Part shown: positions 39,683 through 48,322 of the stretch, one piece after another
How positions within the stretch are numbered: position 1 is the stretch's first letter
How the letters are laid out: every line of letters starts with the position of its first letter
NCBI RefSeq assembly: GCF_900604485.1
Contig: NZ_UWOP01000001.1
Span: 315,001 to 379,000, forward strand
Direction of reading: 5' to 3'
DNA length: 64,000 bases
Origin: Enterococcus mediterraneensis
GTDB lineage: Bacteria; Bacillota; Bacilli; Lactobacillales; Enterococcaceae
Made by a program: the position numbers and the translations under genes
Notes under the pieces: model-generated
Databases searched by the model: none
The model's input: only the letters and a program-made list of their open reading frames with translations
What the model was told of the DNA's origin: nothing

Positions 39683-40741
39683 TTAATTGAATATGCGCTG
39701 CAGCATTTGTAGTGGGTGCTGCAACGACCAGATCAATGATTTATCGCTAAACGTCGCTAAAGCCATAAAACAGGTAGCCAAGAAGACAATACCTAAAATG
39801 AGTTTTGTTGGAGCACTCATCTTATCGCCTAGAGGAATTCGTTTCAAGTTTTTCTCAATGGTTGTTTGCTCTAAATTTTGGGCGGCTAGTAATGGATCTT
39901 TGCTGTATTTCTCCGCTAATTTAGATAGATTAAATGCTTTTTGCTCTTCTTTTTGCTGATCTTGATATTTTTTCTGTTCTTTTTTTGGTTGTTTCTTGAA
40001 CCAGTCGATGAAGGCGCGATATTCTTTCATTACTTCTTCGGTCGGTCCAAACATTCGCAAATCTCCGTAATGCATCCAGATAGTGCGATCACACAGCTTT
40101 TCAACTTGTGCCAATGAGTGGCTGACAAAAAAGATCGTTTTCCCTTGTTCTTTAAACTCAAGAATCTTATCGACACATTTTTGATAAAATGTTTCATCAC
40201 CGACAGACAACGCCTCGTCAATGATCAGGATATCAGGGTCATTATGCACGGCAATCGCAAAACCTAAACGTGATTTCATCCCGCTGGAATAGCTTTTGAC
40301 TGGTTGATTGATAAAATCACCGAGATCCGCAAAGGCCACGATCTCCGACATTTTTTGATCGATCTCTTTATTCGTCATCCCCGTCATCAATGCTTTCAAA
40401 CGGATATTTTCCAATCCAGTCAATTGATTTTTCAATCCCGCGCCAATCGCGATGATCGAAGTATCGCCATTGACTTCCATCGTTCCAGAAGTTGGCGGGA
40501 TGATCCCGCTGATCACGTTGGATAATGTGGATTTTCCTGATCCATTGATCCCAATGATACCTACTGATTCACCGGCGCGCACATCAAAACTGACCCCTTT
40601 TAAAGCCCAGAAACGAGGAACATTGCGATGATAAAATTTGAACAATGCTTTTACTTTATCAGATTTCTTTTTATATAAGTCGTACTCTTTCGTTACCAGG
40701 GTACTTCTTACTTTGATTGTCTTATCTTCCAAAATATTCAT
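39683..40741 (-). CDS. tagH: Teichoic acid/polysaccharide ABC exporter, ATPase (TagH-like)
   Basis: Powers the TagG permease. Walker A is [14 protein letters not shown], the signature is [15 protein letters not shown] and Walker B is [13 protein letters not shown]. The first 30 residues hold the [23 protein letters not shown] linker common to polysaccharide-export ATPases. After residue 240 a Lys/Gln-rich helix and a C-terminal membrane helix ([18 protein letters not shown]) form the TagH-type extension. 352 residues. The ATG at 40741 sits right behind AAAAGG; a TTG three codons later has better spacing, so the true start may be 40732. Confidence 0.9.
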   Translation of the reverse strand: MNILEDKTIKVRSTLVTKEYDLYKKKSDKVKALFKFYHRNVPRFWALKGVSFDVRAGESVGIIGINGSGKSTLSNVISGIIPPTSGTMEVNGDTSIIAIGAGLKNQLTGLENIRLKALMTGMTNKEIDQKMSEIVAFADLGDFINQPVKSYSSGMKSRLGFAIAVHNDPDILIIDEALSVGDETFYQKCVDKILEFKEQGKTIFFVSHSLAQVEKLCDRTIWMHYGDLRMFGPTEEVMKEYRAFIDWFKKQPKKEQKKYQDQQKEEQKAFNLSKLAEKYSKDPLLAAQNLEQTTIEKNLKRIPLGDKMSAPTKLILGIVFLATCFMALATFSDKSLIWSLQHPLQMLQRIFN

Positions 40742-40832
40742 CCTTTTTATGCATAGTTGATTCTGTCACAGGAATTCATTGTACATGATACCATATTTTT
40801 TTCTGTCGTAAAGTGGCTCGTCTGCAAATAAA

Positions 40833-40856
40833 AAGCCGAGGAACTTTTCTCGGCTT
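40833..40856 (-). terminator. Terminator downstream of tagD
   Basis: AAGCCGAG (40833-40840) pairs perfectly with CTCGGCTT (40849-40856). On the minus strand a T-run follows. Confidence 0.8.
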
Positions 40857-40863
40857 ATATCGA

Positions 40864-41262
40864 CTATTTTAATTTTAAATCATTTTTGATCTGTGTGGTA
40901 GAGATTTCTGGAGTTCTTGGCAAATAAATCACTTCAGCGTCGGTTTCGTCTTCGATAAAATCGAATTTTCCAGCCCAATCATCTCCCATTACAAACTTAT
41001 CGATATGATAAAGCTTGATATCTTCGACTTTTTGCTCCCAACCTTCTTCAGGGATCACTAAATCGACAAAACGGATCGCTTCCAGCAATTGTTTACGTTT
41101 TTCATAAGAAAAATAGCATTTCTTTTGTTTTTCATTCCAGTTGAATTCATCCGTTGATAACGCAACAACGAGATAATCTCCTTGTTCTTTTGCACGACGC
41201 AGCAGATTTATGTGCCCATAATGCAATAAGTCAAATGTTCCATAAGTAATTACACGTTTCAT
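40864..41262 (-). CDS. tagD: Glycerol-3-phosphate cytidylyltransferase
   Basis: Makes CDP-glycerol, the building block of glycerol-phosphate teichoic acid. It is a nucleotidyltransferase-fold protein with the start VITYGTFDLLHYGHINLLRRA (HxGH motif as HYGH) and the C-terminal RTPEISTTQIKND, the family's RTxxISTT. 132 residues is the expected length. The ATG at 41262 follows GAGGGAAGAAT. It is a separate unit upstream of tagH and tagG, ended by its own terminator. Its product would feed the TagF-like enzyme encoded at 59111-61636. Confidence 0.95.
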   Translation of the reverse strand: MKRVITYGTFDLLHYGHINLLRRAKEQGDYLVVALSTDEFNWNEKQKKCYFSYEKRKQLLEAIRFVDLVIPEEGWEQKVEDIKLYHIDKFVMGDDWAGKFDFIEDETDAEVIYLPRTPEISTTQIKNDLKLK

Positions 41263-41352
41263 ATTCTTCCCTCTTTTTTTATATTTATACTTCACGATAC
41301 CAAAAAAAAAATGAAATAGCAATATTTGCCAATTTGACTGCGACTATTCAAT

Positions 41353-41399
41353 AAAAAAGACATCTCAAACAATCAGTGTCTACTGATGCCCAAGATGCC
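41353..41399 (-). terminator. Terminator downstream of the cold shock gene
   Basis: ATCAGT/ACTGAT (41372-41387) is the inner stem and GACATCT (41359-41365) with AGATGCC (41393-41399) a partial outer one. On the minus strand six T residues follow. Confidence 0.6.
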
Positions 41400-41420
41400 T
41401 GAAAGTTCATTGGTCGAGGC

Positions 41421-41621
41421 TTAAAGTTTCGTTACTTCAGCAGCTTGCGGTCCCCGCGCGCCTTCTACGATCGAAAACTCAACTTCTTGTCCTTCTTCTA
41501 GTGATTTGAATCCATCTCCTTGGATCGCAGAAAAATGTACGAATACATCATCTCCGCCTTCTGCTGTGATAAACCCAAACCCTTTTTCATTGTTGAACCA
41601 TTTCACTTTTCCATGTTCCAT
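41421..41621 (-). CDS. Cold shock protein (Csp family)
   Basis: Single-domain RNA chaperone of 66 residues. The two RNA-binding motifs are visible: [11 protein letters not shown] (RNP1) and DVFVHFSAI (RNP2). The start [15 protein letters not shown] and the end [10 protein letters not shown] are typical. Its ATG lies 11 bp after GGAGG, a slightly long spacing. A near-consensus promoter and a 5' leader with a 12-bp palindrome precede it; cold shock genes often control translation through leader structure. Confidence 0.96.
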   Translation of the reverse strand: MEHGKVKWFNNEKGFGFITAEGGDDVFVHFSAIQGDGFKSLEEGQEVEFSIVEGARGPQAAEVTKL

Positions 41622-41654
41622 GTTATGTGTAGCCTCCGTGTTTAAAATTAGTAA

Positions 41655-41666
41655 CGAAATATTTCG
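41655..41666 (-). promoter_or_regulatory. 12-bp palindrome in the leader of the cold shock gene
   Basis: CGAAATATTTCG is a perfect palindrome lying about 10 bp downstream of the -10 box, near the expected transcript start of the cold shock gene. It could be an operator or a short leader hairpin. Confidence 0.35.
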
Positions 41667-41674
41667 CCTTCTTC

Positions 41675-41703
41675 ATTATACAAAAAAATGAAAACGGTCG
41701 CAA
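41675..41703 (-). promoter_or_regulatory. Promoter of the cold shock gene
   Basis: On the minus strand, TTGCGA (41698-41703), a 17-bp spacer and TATAAT (41675-41680) give a near-consensus promoter, about 54 bp before the start codon. Confidence 0.75.
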
Positions 41704-41704
41704 A

Positions 41705-42190
41705 CTATTTTTCTAGCAGAAAATCATCCATTACAAACCCTTCACCGATCTCAGCGTAAACTTCTTCTTTGATCGTAAAGCCTCGGTGCTGATAGACAGC
41801 GATCGCCTCTTGATTTTTCTGATTGACTTTCAACTGTTGTTTCCGATTCAATGTCTCAGAAAGTTGATCATACCAATCGAATACTTGTGACATCAAGCCT
41901 TGTCCCCGGTGATCTTTATCAATGTATAGTTTACTGATAAATATGGTATCTGAACGCACTTCATGAGCAATATAGCCGACGATTTTTTCGTCTATGTTCA
42001 GTGAAAAGTAGCGGACACCTTTTGCGATTTCTTCATTGATATTTTTTTCTGACTGATAATGCTCCAGCATATAGGCAACTTGTTTTTCACCGATGATCGG
42101 CGTAAACACTTCGCTCCAGATTTTTTTGACAATAGGAAAAAGTTCAGCAACTTCTTCTGGTCGTTTTATTTCAGTGATCGTTAAAATCAT
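41705..42190 (-). CDS. GNAT family N-acetyltransferase
   Basis: Acetyl-CoA-dependent acetyltransferase; the substrate is unknown. The central GNAT fold shows SLNIDEKIVGYIAHE, the acetyl-CoA-binding loop DKDHRGQGLMSQVFDW (Q/RxxGxG/A form as RGQGLM), and the C-terminal NQEAIAVYQHRGFTIKEEV. 161 residues. The ATG at 42190 follows TGGAGGGAATA; a longer frame to 42226 has no site. It lies downstream of sodA in the same direction and may be read through from it. Confidence 0.85.
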   Translation of the reverse strand: MILTITEIKRPEEVAELFPIVKKIWSEVFTPIIGEKQVAYMLEHYQSEKNINEEIAKGVRYFSLNIDEKIVGYIAHEVRSDTIFISKLYIDKDHRGQGLMSQVFDWYDQLSETLNRKQQLKVNQKNQEAIAVYQHRGFTIKEEVYAEIGEGFVMDDFLLEK

Positions 42191-42275
42191 TATTCCCTCC
42201 AAACAAAAAAGACTGCAGTTCACCAAATCCAGTCAAAAACCAGATATGATGAATCCACAGTCCTATCATACTCAA

Positions 42276-42884
42276 TTATTTAGCATTTTCAAAATGTTCG
42301 TTGACTTTTTCCCAATTTACAACATTCCAAAATGCTGCAATGTAGTCTGGGCGGACATTTTTATATTTCAAGTAATATGCATGTTCCCAAACGTCTAAAC
42401 CTAAAATTGGTGTCTTGCCTTCCATTAATGGAGAATCTTGATTTGGTGTTGAAGTGATGGCTAATTTTCCGCCGTCCAACACCAACCATGCCCAACCAGA
42501 ACCGAAGCGGCCTGCTGCAGCTGTCTTGAATTCTTCTTTGAATGAATCAAAATCGCCGAATGCTTCATTGATCGCATCTTTGATTGCGCCTGTTGGTTCG
42601 CCGCCAGCATTTGGTGCCATGATTTCCCAGAAAAATGTGTGGTTTGCGTGACCACCGCCGTTATTTTGAACAGCAGTTTTGATATCTTCTGGTACTGCAT
42701 TCATGTCAGAGATCAATTCTTCAACTGTTTTTTCGCCTAATTCAGGATGTTTTTCGATCGCTGCATTCAAATTTGTTACATAGGTGTTATGATGCTTGTC
42801 ATGGTGCAAATGCATCGTTTCTTCGTCGATGTAAGGTTCCAATGCATTGTAATCATAAGGTAGTTCTGGTAATTTATAAGTCAT
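42276..42884 (-). CDS. sodA: Superoxide dismutase (Mn/Fe type)
   Basis: Converts superoxide to hydrogen peroxide and oxygen. The metal ligands are visible: His in [13 protein letters not shown], His in [13 protein letters not shown], and Asp and His in [14 protein letters not shown]. The GGGHANH and WLVLDGG patterns fit the manganese-type enzyme of Gram-positives. 202 residues is normal. The ATG follows AGGAGGC. A TTTACACTGTAAA palindrome overlaps the promoter region. Confidence 0.97.
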   Translation of the reverse strand: MTYKLPELPYDYNALEPYIDEETMHLHHDKHHNTYVTNLNAAIEKHPELGEKTVEELISDMNAVPEDIKTAVQNNGGGHANHTFFWEIMAPNAGGEPTGAIKDAINEAFGDFDSFKEEFKTAAAGRFGSGWAWLVLDGGKLAITSTPNQDSPLMEGKTPILGLDVWEHAYYLKYKNVRPDYIAAFWNVVNWEKVNEHFENAK

Positions 42885-42911
42885 AAAAAAAAGCCTCCTA
42901 AAATAATAGTC

Positions 42912-42924
42912 TTTACACTGTAAA
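42912..42924 (-). promoter_or_regulatory. Palindrome upstream of sodA
   Basis: TTTACACTGTAAA is a perfect 13-bp palindrome (TTTACA-C-TGTAAA) about 30 bp upstream of the sodA start, where a regulator could sit over the promoter. It resembles but is one base short of the copper-repressor box (TACANNTGTA). Confidence 0.4.
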
Positions 42925-42965
42925 CACTATCAAAATTAGGAGATTTGTTCAATTAATTTGCTTTG

Positions 42966-43418
42966 TCATTCGTCTGTCTTTTCCACTATAACTTTCTTTT
43001 TGAAAATAAATAGTTTGCTGAAAACATAATTAGCTACAACGACTAAAATTTGTGTGATCAGCTTCGCTAAAAAATCACCAGAATGCAAGATGCCGATCAG
43101 CAAATACATGCTGCCCATATCCATTACAAAAGATACTAGTCGATAAAAAACAAACTTTGCGAACTCTATGATCAATTCAGAAATCGTTTCTGTTTTTGAA
43201 TGAAAAACCCATAGTTTATTGGTAACAAAAGCAAATAAAACAGAAGCGATCCACGAAAATATATTTGCGTATAAGTAGTACATATGGAAGACATCTTTAA
43301 ACACAAAATAGACGACAAAATTGACTAATGTAGTCAGCCCGCCATAGAAAAGATACATAAAAATCTCCCAAAGCCCTCTTTTTGTCAGTTGTTCTTTAAA
43401 CCAAAAAAATAATCTCAT
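42966..43418 (-). CDS. GtrA family membrane protein
   Basis: GtrA proteins are small four-helix membrane proteins thought to flip polyprenyl-phosphate sugars in glycosylation systems. Four helices are visible: IFMYLFYGGLTTLVNFVVYFVF, the YYLYANIFSWIASVLFAFVTNKLWVF segment with the family's ATNKLWVF-like FVTNKLWVF, and two more near residues 90-140. I chose the ATG at 43418 with AAGGAG 7 bp upstream, giving 150 residues. It lies about 80 bp downstream of sodA but transcribed towards it. The GT2 gene that would supply the sugar carrier is at 45504. Confidence 0.88.
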   Translation of the reverse strand: MRLFFWFKEQLTKRGLWEIFMYLFYGGLTTLVNFVVYFVFKDVFHMYYLYANIFSWIASVLFAFVTNKLWVFHSKTETISELIIEFAKFVFYRLVSFVMDMGSMYLLIGILHSGDFLAKLITQILVVVANYVFSKLFIFKKKVIVEKTDE

Positions 43419-43503
43419 GCCCATGCTCCTTTTATAGTTCCTTATTATCATATCGAAAAAATGGTAAAAAGACTACCCGCTTCGTTTAATTTCTCGTTAC
43501 AGC

Positions 43504-43532
43504 TTGTTTTATTTCAACAGCTTCGTTACAAT
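43504..43532 (+). promoter_or_regulatory. Promoter of the DUF1189 gene
   Basis: TTGTTT (43504-43509), a 17-bp spacer and TACAAT (43527-43532) lie 36 bp before the ATG at 43569. Confidence 0.65.
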
Positions 43533-43568
43533 AGCGAAAGAGTCTAGAGCGTAAGAAGGAGTTTCCCA

Positions 43569-44369
43569 ATGACAGTTTTTAAATTATTTAAAAGTTCATT
43601 GTTTCGTTTTAAAGAATTGGAACAAGCAAGAAGAATCTCATTTATCAAAATCATCGGTTATCTGGTCCTATTAAGCGCGTTTCTCGCGATTCCGATCACT
43701 TTTCACCTGTCAAAAACACTAACAAAAATCCAGACAGACGGGCAAGCAATAGCTGAAAAAATACCGGATTTTACGATCCAAAACGACAGATTGACTCCTG
43801 ATAGGCCGACAAAAGGCTTCATTTATCAAACAGATTCGATCATCTTCACTTTCGATCCTGAAGGAAAACGGTCCGCAGAGGATATTTCAACTGATATGAT
43901 CGGCAATTTTCTGAGCATCGGTCTTTTAAAAGACGAATTAGTGGTGGTCCTTCCCTCATCCGGACTGGCAAGTGAATTATTTGGTGACAGCCAACTTGTG
44001 CTGCCTTATCAAGATGATACACTGCAGTCATTAAATGATACACAAATCCGGAACGTGCTGCAACAAAATCGGCTTCCTTGGTGGCTGTATGGATTAGCAT
44101 TTATTATCGCATTGTATTCAATGTTCTTGGAACTGATTCTCACAGTTTTAATAACAACGATCGGCGCAACGATTTTCTCAAAACTAAGACGTTTGCCGCT
44201 CAGATTTTTTGAGAATCTGAAAATCGTGACCTTTGCTGTAACCTTGCCTGTCATTATCGCGGCGGTACTTTCCTTTTTCACCACCTTTGATTCCAGCACA
44301 TTTATCATGTTAGGCGGCTTGTTCATCTATATCCAAATGGTACGAAGCAACACCCGGCCGCAAAAATAA
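43569..44369 (+). CDS. DUF1189 family membrane protein
   Basis: Membrane protein of 266 residues, function unknown. It starts FKLFKSSLFRFKELEQARRISF, fitting the DUF1189 family (which includes the maltodextrin-associated MalA of streptococci). A first membrane helix (IIGYLVLLSAFLAIPITF) precedes an extracytoplasmic domain of about 120 residues. About three C-terminal helices follow (from YGLAFIIALYSMFLELILTVLI). The ATG at 43569 follows AAGAAGGAGTTTCCCA. It has its own promoter and stands between divergent and codirectional neighbours; no maltose genes are nearby. Confidence 0.8.
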   Translation: MTVFKLFKSSLFRFKELEQARRISFIKIIGYLVLLSAFLAIPITFHLSKTLTKIQTDGQAIAEKIPDFTIQNDRLTPDRPTKGFIYQTDSIIFTFDPEGKRSAEDISTDMIGNFLSIGLLKDELVVVLPSSGLASELFGDSQLVLPYQDDTLQSLNDTQIRNVLQQNRLPWWLYGLAFIIALYSMFLELILTVLITTIGATIFSKLRRLPLRFFENLKIVTFAVTLPVIIAAVLSFFTTFDSSTFIMLGGLFIYIQMVRSNTRPQK

Positions 44370-44491
44370 AGTCAAAAAAGTATTTTTCTCCTTCACGTTT
44401 TTGGAAAGTAAGATCACTATTCCAAAACAAAGGCAGTAAAATGCTTTTTTTCTTTTGTTTTGTTAGACTAAAGAAAAGGAGGATACTAGTT

Positions 44492-45442
44492 ATGTCAAAA
44501 ATTATCTTGTCCACACGAATATTTCGTCCGGAATTTATCGCTCAAATCGAGCGGATTGCTCCAGACTATCAATTCAAAATCGCTGAAGAGAACTTTTCTT
44601 GGGAAGATGTCGAAATCACAATTGGGTGGTCCAAAAAATGGCAATCTGCATTATCAGGGGATGTTGCCAAACAACTGAAATGGGTCCAGGCAATCTCTGC
44701 CGGCGTTGACTATTTGCCATTGCAAGAGTTTCAAGAAAAAAATATTCTATTATCTAATGGAAGCGGTATCCATTCCCAGTCTATTACTGAACATATCTTG
44801 GCAATGATTCTTATTAAGACAAGAAATATCCATCATGCGATCCAAAATCAGCAAAAAAAACAATGGGATATGCCGGATATTCGCTATAGTTATCTAGCAG
44901 AACAGCGTTTTTTGATTTTGGGTACCGGACATATCGGTCAGAGATTGGCTCAAACACTGACACTTCTGGGTGCTCAACCAGTAGGTATCAACACTAGCGG
45001 GCATCCAGCAAAAGGTTTCCATGAGACATATACAATGGGACAGCTCTCAGAAGAAATCCCCAAAGCAGACTTTATCATTAATATTCTTCCGTTGACTGAG
45101 GAGACGACCCACCTATTCGATGCAAAATTCTTTGCTTCAATGAAAAAGACTGCCGCATTTATCAATGTCGGACGCGGAGCCAGTGTTGATACAGATGCGA
45201 TCACCCACGCCCTTCAGACAAAACAGCTGGATTTTGCTGCACTTGATGTTTTTGAAGAAGAACCTTTGCCTAAAGATCATCCTTTATGGCAGTTACCAAA
45301 TGTTTTGATCACTCCGCATATTGCAGGAATCACTCCCCATTTCCAACGTGCCTTTATGGAAATTTTCACAGAGAACCTCAGAAGTTACGTTACTTCTAAC
45401 TCATTGATCAGAAACGAAGTCGTTTTGAATAAAGGATACTAA
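44492..45442 (+). CDS. D-isomer 2-hydroxyacid dehydrogenase family protein
   Basis: NAD(P)-dependent oxidoreductase related to phosphoglycerate and hydroxypyruvate dehydrogenases. The Rossmann motif is LGTGHIGQRLAQ. The catalytic triad is visible as Arg in INVGRGASVDT, Glu in DVFEEEPLP and His in ITPHIAGITPH. 316 residues is normal. I chose the ATG at 44492, with GGAGG 9 bp upstream; a longer frame from 44441 is unsupported. It lacks the C-terminal ACT regulatory domain of SerA. The substrate is unknown. It lies codirectionally after the DUF1189 gene and ends at a bidirectional terminator. Confidence 0.92.
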   Translation: MSKIILSTRIFRPEFIAQIERIAPDYQFKIAEENFSWEDVEITIGWSKKWQSALSGDVAKQLKWVQAISAGVDYLPLQEFQEKNILLSNGSGIHSQSITEHILAMILIKTRNIHHAIQNQQKKQWDMPDIRYSYLAEQRFLILGTGHIGQRLAQTLTLLGAQPVGINTSGHPAKGFHETYTMGQLSEEIPKADFIINILPLTEETTHLFDAKFFASMKKTAAFINVGRGASVDTDAITHALQTKQLDFAALDVFEEEPLPKDHPLWQLPNVLITPHIAGITPHFQRAFMEIFTENLRSYVTSNSLIRNEVVLNKGY

Positions 45443-45446
45443 AAAA

Positions 45447-45492
45447 AAACTGTTCTGGGTTTTAGTTGTTCGACTAAACCTCAGAACAGTTT
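45447..45492. terminator. Bidirectional terminator
   Basis: AAACTGTTCTG (45447-45457) pairs perfectly with CAGAACAGTTT (45482-45492), with an inner GTTTAGT/ACTAAAC pairing. T-runs lie on both strands between the convergent dehydrogenase and GT2 genes. Confidence 0.85.
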
Positions 45493-45503
45493 TCTCTTAT
45501 GAT

Positions 45504-46445
45504 CTAAATTTCTCGTTTAACGTTTTTTTCGGTCTCTTTCACGATAAATTGTGGACGTTTTTTCGTTTCTAAGAAAATCTTCCCGATATATTTACCAATG
45601 ATCCCAAGGCAAAGCAACTGTAATCCGCCAACAAAAAGTAAAATCGAAACTAGTGACGGCCATCCGCTGGTAGGATCACCAAACAACAGCGCCCGTACAA
45701 TAATAAAGAGCAACGCGATACCAGATCCGAAACACGAAATGGCACCAATAAATGACGCGATATTTAATGGCGCATCAGAGAAATTGATGATTCCGTCGAT
45801 AGAATACTTGAAAAGTTTCCAGAAAGACCATGAAGTTTCCCCTGCTACTCGTTCACGGTTTTCGTAAGAGATGTATTTTGTGTCAAAGCCCACCCAACTA
45901 AAGATTCCTTTTGAAAAGCGGTTATACTCCGTCAATTCCAAAATCGCATCCACCATTTGCCGAGTCATTAATCGAAAATCTCTAGCACCATCCACCATTT
46001 CTGTTTCTCCGATTTTATTGACGATCTTATAAAATGCACGAGCAAAGAAACTCCGCACAACCGGCTCTCCTTCTCGATCAGCTCTCCGGGTACCTATGCA
46101 ATCATAGTTTTCAGTCTCGATCAAGCGGACCATTTCTGGAAGCAAATCAGGCGGGTCTTGCAAATCAGCATCCATAACAGTGACAAGGTCACCCTTTGCC
46201 GCTTGTAATCCTGCATATAAAGCAGCTTCTTTCCCAAAGTTTCTTGAAAATGAAATATATCTAAGCTCACTCGGATAGCGTTGATGCATTTGTCGCAGGA
46301 CTTCAAGTGTATTATCTTGTGAACCATCGTTGATAAAGATAAATTCCAGTTCATGATGGAGTTTACTTTTTACTTTATTCACTTCCTCTAAAAAATACGG
46401 AATTGATTCTTCTTCGTTATAACAAGGTACGATAATAGACAACAT
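45504..46445 (-). CDS. Polyprenyl-phosphate glycosyltransferase, GT2 family (CsbB/GtrB-like)
   Basis: Transfers a sugar from a nucleotide sugar to undecaprenyl phosphate on the cytoplasmic face. The GT2 motifs are SIIVPCYNEEESIPYFLEEV at the start, FINDGSQDNTLEVL, and MDADLQDPPDLL (DxD as DAD). Two C-terminal membrane helices and a short tail follow (IASFIGAISCFGSGIALLFIIV and a second near residue 270). The length of 313 residues fits the family. It overlaps the upstream gene by one base (TAATG), so it is coupled to it. The sugar is unknown. Confidence 0.92.
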   Translation of the reverse strand: MLSIIVPCYNEEESIPYFLEEVNKVKSKLHHELEFIFINDGSQDNTLEVLRQMHQRYPSELRYISFSRNFGKEAALYAGLQAAKGDLVTVMDADLQDPPDLLPEMVRLIETENYDCIGTRRADREGEPVVRSFFARAFYKIVNKIGETEMVDGARDFRLMTRQMVDAILELTEYNRFSKGIFSWVGFDTKYISYENRERVAGETSWSFWKLFKYSIDGIINFSDAPLNIASFIGAISCFGSGIALLFIIVRALLFGDPTSGWPSLVSILLFVGGLQLLCLGIIGKYIGKIFLETKKRPQFIVKETEKNVKREI

Positions 46446-48181
46446 TATCTATTTACCTCCATCTCTAATTTTGATCGTTTACCATGATTTTTCTTTAGTA
46501 TAATTAAAAGTAAAACAAACCATGATACTCCTGAGACGAGCCAGGCTATTTTATAAACTGTTGTAAAGGAATTACCAATCGAAACACTGTGCTTCCCTTT
46601 GTCCAGTTTGACTTGGACAGTACCTCGTTCAGAAGTCTCCCAAGGAATCGGTTTGCCATTATCATATACCCACATGTTTTTATAAATCAACATGGGAAAA
46701 TCAACTGTACTTGTTTTTTCCAAATTGAACGCAAAATTGTATGCTCGCGGTTTGATCGTTTTTTTGATATCAGAAGATTTCTGCCCATCAACAAAAATTT
46801 CATCTCGATAAATAGAGCGGAACTCTTTTTCACTTTTCTTCGGTAAGTAGTCTCTATTAAGATACCCTCGAAGTACATCATCAAAATTTTCTTCGTTTAA
46901 GTCATAATATAGATGCGTACCTTGATGTGCTTCATTTATGTGTTTCAAATCACTCGAACGTATTCCATGAATAAAAATAGCTGATAAAATCAAAAAAGCA
47001 CTCAAGATAGTAGCCAAATCTTTTGAACGGAAACTACTTAAAAAGGCTTCTACCGCTCCACTGGAATAGATGGCAAAAAAGAAGGTAGCAAATACTAAAA
47101 AGCGCCACGGAAATTGTACGATTGCAATGGGAGTTTCTTTAAACCACTCCCAAGGAAAAGCCGATGTTGATAAAATCAATGCAAAAAGGCCTAAAAACAA
47201 TGTCAATCGATACTTCAAAGTAACCTTGAAATATAAGAACAGCCCCAATAAAGTAAGAATGATAATTATTGTTCCTAGATTGTATGAATCATACCATGCT
47301 TCATAAGTACCGGAAAAAGAATTTTGAAGCTGTGTCCAAAGCGGATAAGATTTCTCTGTTACATCAAATTTAGTAACTCCAACCATTTTTGTATAAAGAT
47401 ATTGATCTAGAAATGGAACAAAAAAATTCAAGCTCAGTAAAATCGTCAGTAATACACTTTTAAATCCCGCTTGCAATCTCTTGAAAAAATCAGTGATAAA
47501 AAACAAAGATGGTAATAAAATAATCAAAAAAATAAGAGCTGTCATAAAAACAGTCAGCAAATGAGTATTTATGAGTAATGCCATACCGACCGCTAGTAAA
47601 TACCATTTGGATCGATCACCGTACAGTATATGATAGAATCCTAAAAATACGAGTGGTAAAAAAGTAATAGCTATTGCTTCTCCAAGAGCATTTCTACTAA
47701 AAACATCAATAGCTCTAAAACCAGCAAATCCGTAAATAACACTGAATATAATTGATTGGCGGATATTCTTACTAAAATCATGCATACAAAAGAATGCAAT
47801 CAAAAAAGTTGCGAATGTGTAAGCCGCAATAAATAGATAATAAGCTTGAAAAGGATTGGAAACTAGCAATCGAATCAAAGCAGCTGGAATCAGCATCAAG
47901 AAAGGGTAAAAAAAGTTTACACCATAACCGATCTCAGAAAAAGTGTGCAACGAAATATAGGTTATGAACGGACCTTGTCTCAGTTGCTGATAGAGCTCAT
48001 CTATTCTTGACAATTGAAATCTGCCATCTTGACCTTTAGTAAACGCCAATGCGTCCCATGGAAAATATGGCAATATATAAATAAATGATAATGCCAAAAA
48101 AAATAAAACAATCCCTAAAACCTTTTTTCCTGTGAGTTTATCTGTAACTTTTTTTCTCAACTGAACCCTTGAAATCTCCAC
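46445..48181 (-). CDS. Large membrane protein, GT-C-like (PTPS-related or YfhO-like)
   Basis: Polytopic membrane protein of about 578 residues. About ten to eleven membrane helices fill residues 20-430. The first extracytoplasmic loop (AFTKGQDGRFQLSRIDELYQQL) holds Asp and Arg residues where GT-C enzymes bind polyprenyl sugars, and the C-terminal extracytoplasmic domain is beta-rich, with a final helix. This fits the 6-pyruvoyl-tetrahydropterin synthase-related or YfhO-like families; the exact family is uncertain. The start is a GTG (48181) with AGAGG 7 bp upstream. It is divergent from the LtaS-like gene and coupled to the GT2 gene. Confidence 0.75.
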   Translation of the reverse strand: MEISRVQLRKKVTDKLTGKKVLGIVLFFLALSFIYILPYFPWDALAFTKGQDGRFQLSRIDELYQQLRQGPFITYISLHTFSEIGYGVNFFYPFLMLIPAALIRLLVSNPFQAYYLFIAAYTFATFLIAFFCMHDFSKNIRQSIIFSVIYGFAGFRAIDVFSRNALGEAIAITFLPLVFLGFYHILYGDRSKWYLLAVGMALLINTHLLTVFMTALIFLIILLPSLFFITDFFKRLQAGFKSVLLTILLSLNFFVPFLDQYLYTKMVGVTKFDVTEKSYPLWTQLQNSFSGTYEAWYDSYNLGTIIIILTLLGLFLYFKVTLKYRLTLFLGLFALILSTSAFPWEWFKETPIAIVQFPWRFLVFATFFFAIYSSGAVEAFLSSFRSKDLATILSAFLILSAIFIHGIRSSDLKHINEAHQGTHLYYDLNEENFDDVLRGYLNRDYLPKKSEKEFRSIYRDEIFVDGQKSSDIKKTIKPRAYNFAFNLEKTSTVDFPMLIYKNMWVYDNGKPIPWETSERGTVQVKLDKGKHSVSIGNSFTTVYKIAWLVSGVSWFVLLLIILKKNHGKRSKLEMEVNR

Positions 48182-48272
48182 AACTACACCTCTCAAATCT
48201 TCATATTTTCGAGTTTATCACGCTGTACATAAGAAAGCAAATATGAAAAATGAAATACATTTTTTCTGACAA

Positions 48273-48296
48273 ACCTCCTTGACAATCTGATATAAT
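48273..48296 (+). promoter_or_regulatory. Possible promoter of the LtaS-like gene
   Basis: TATAAT (48291-48296) lies 27 bp before the ATG at 48323. The best -35 candidates are imperfect: TTGACA overlaps the spacer 6 bp too close, and TGACAA lies 18 bp upstream. Confidence 0.4.
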
Positions 48297-48322
48297 AAAG
48301 TGGTTTGATTGGAGGAAAATAT

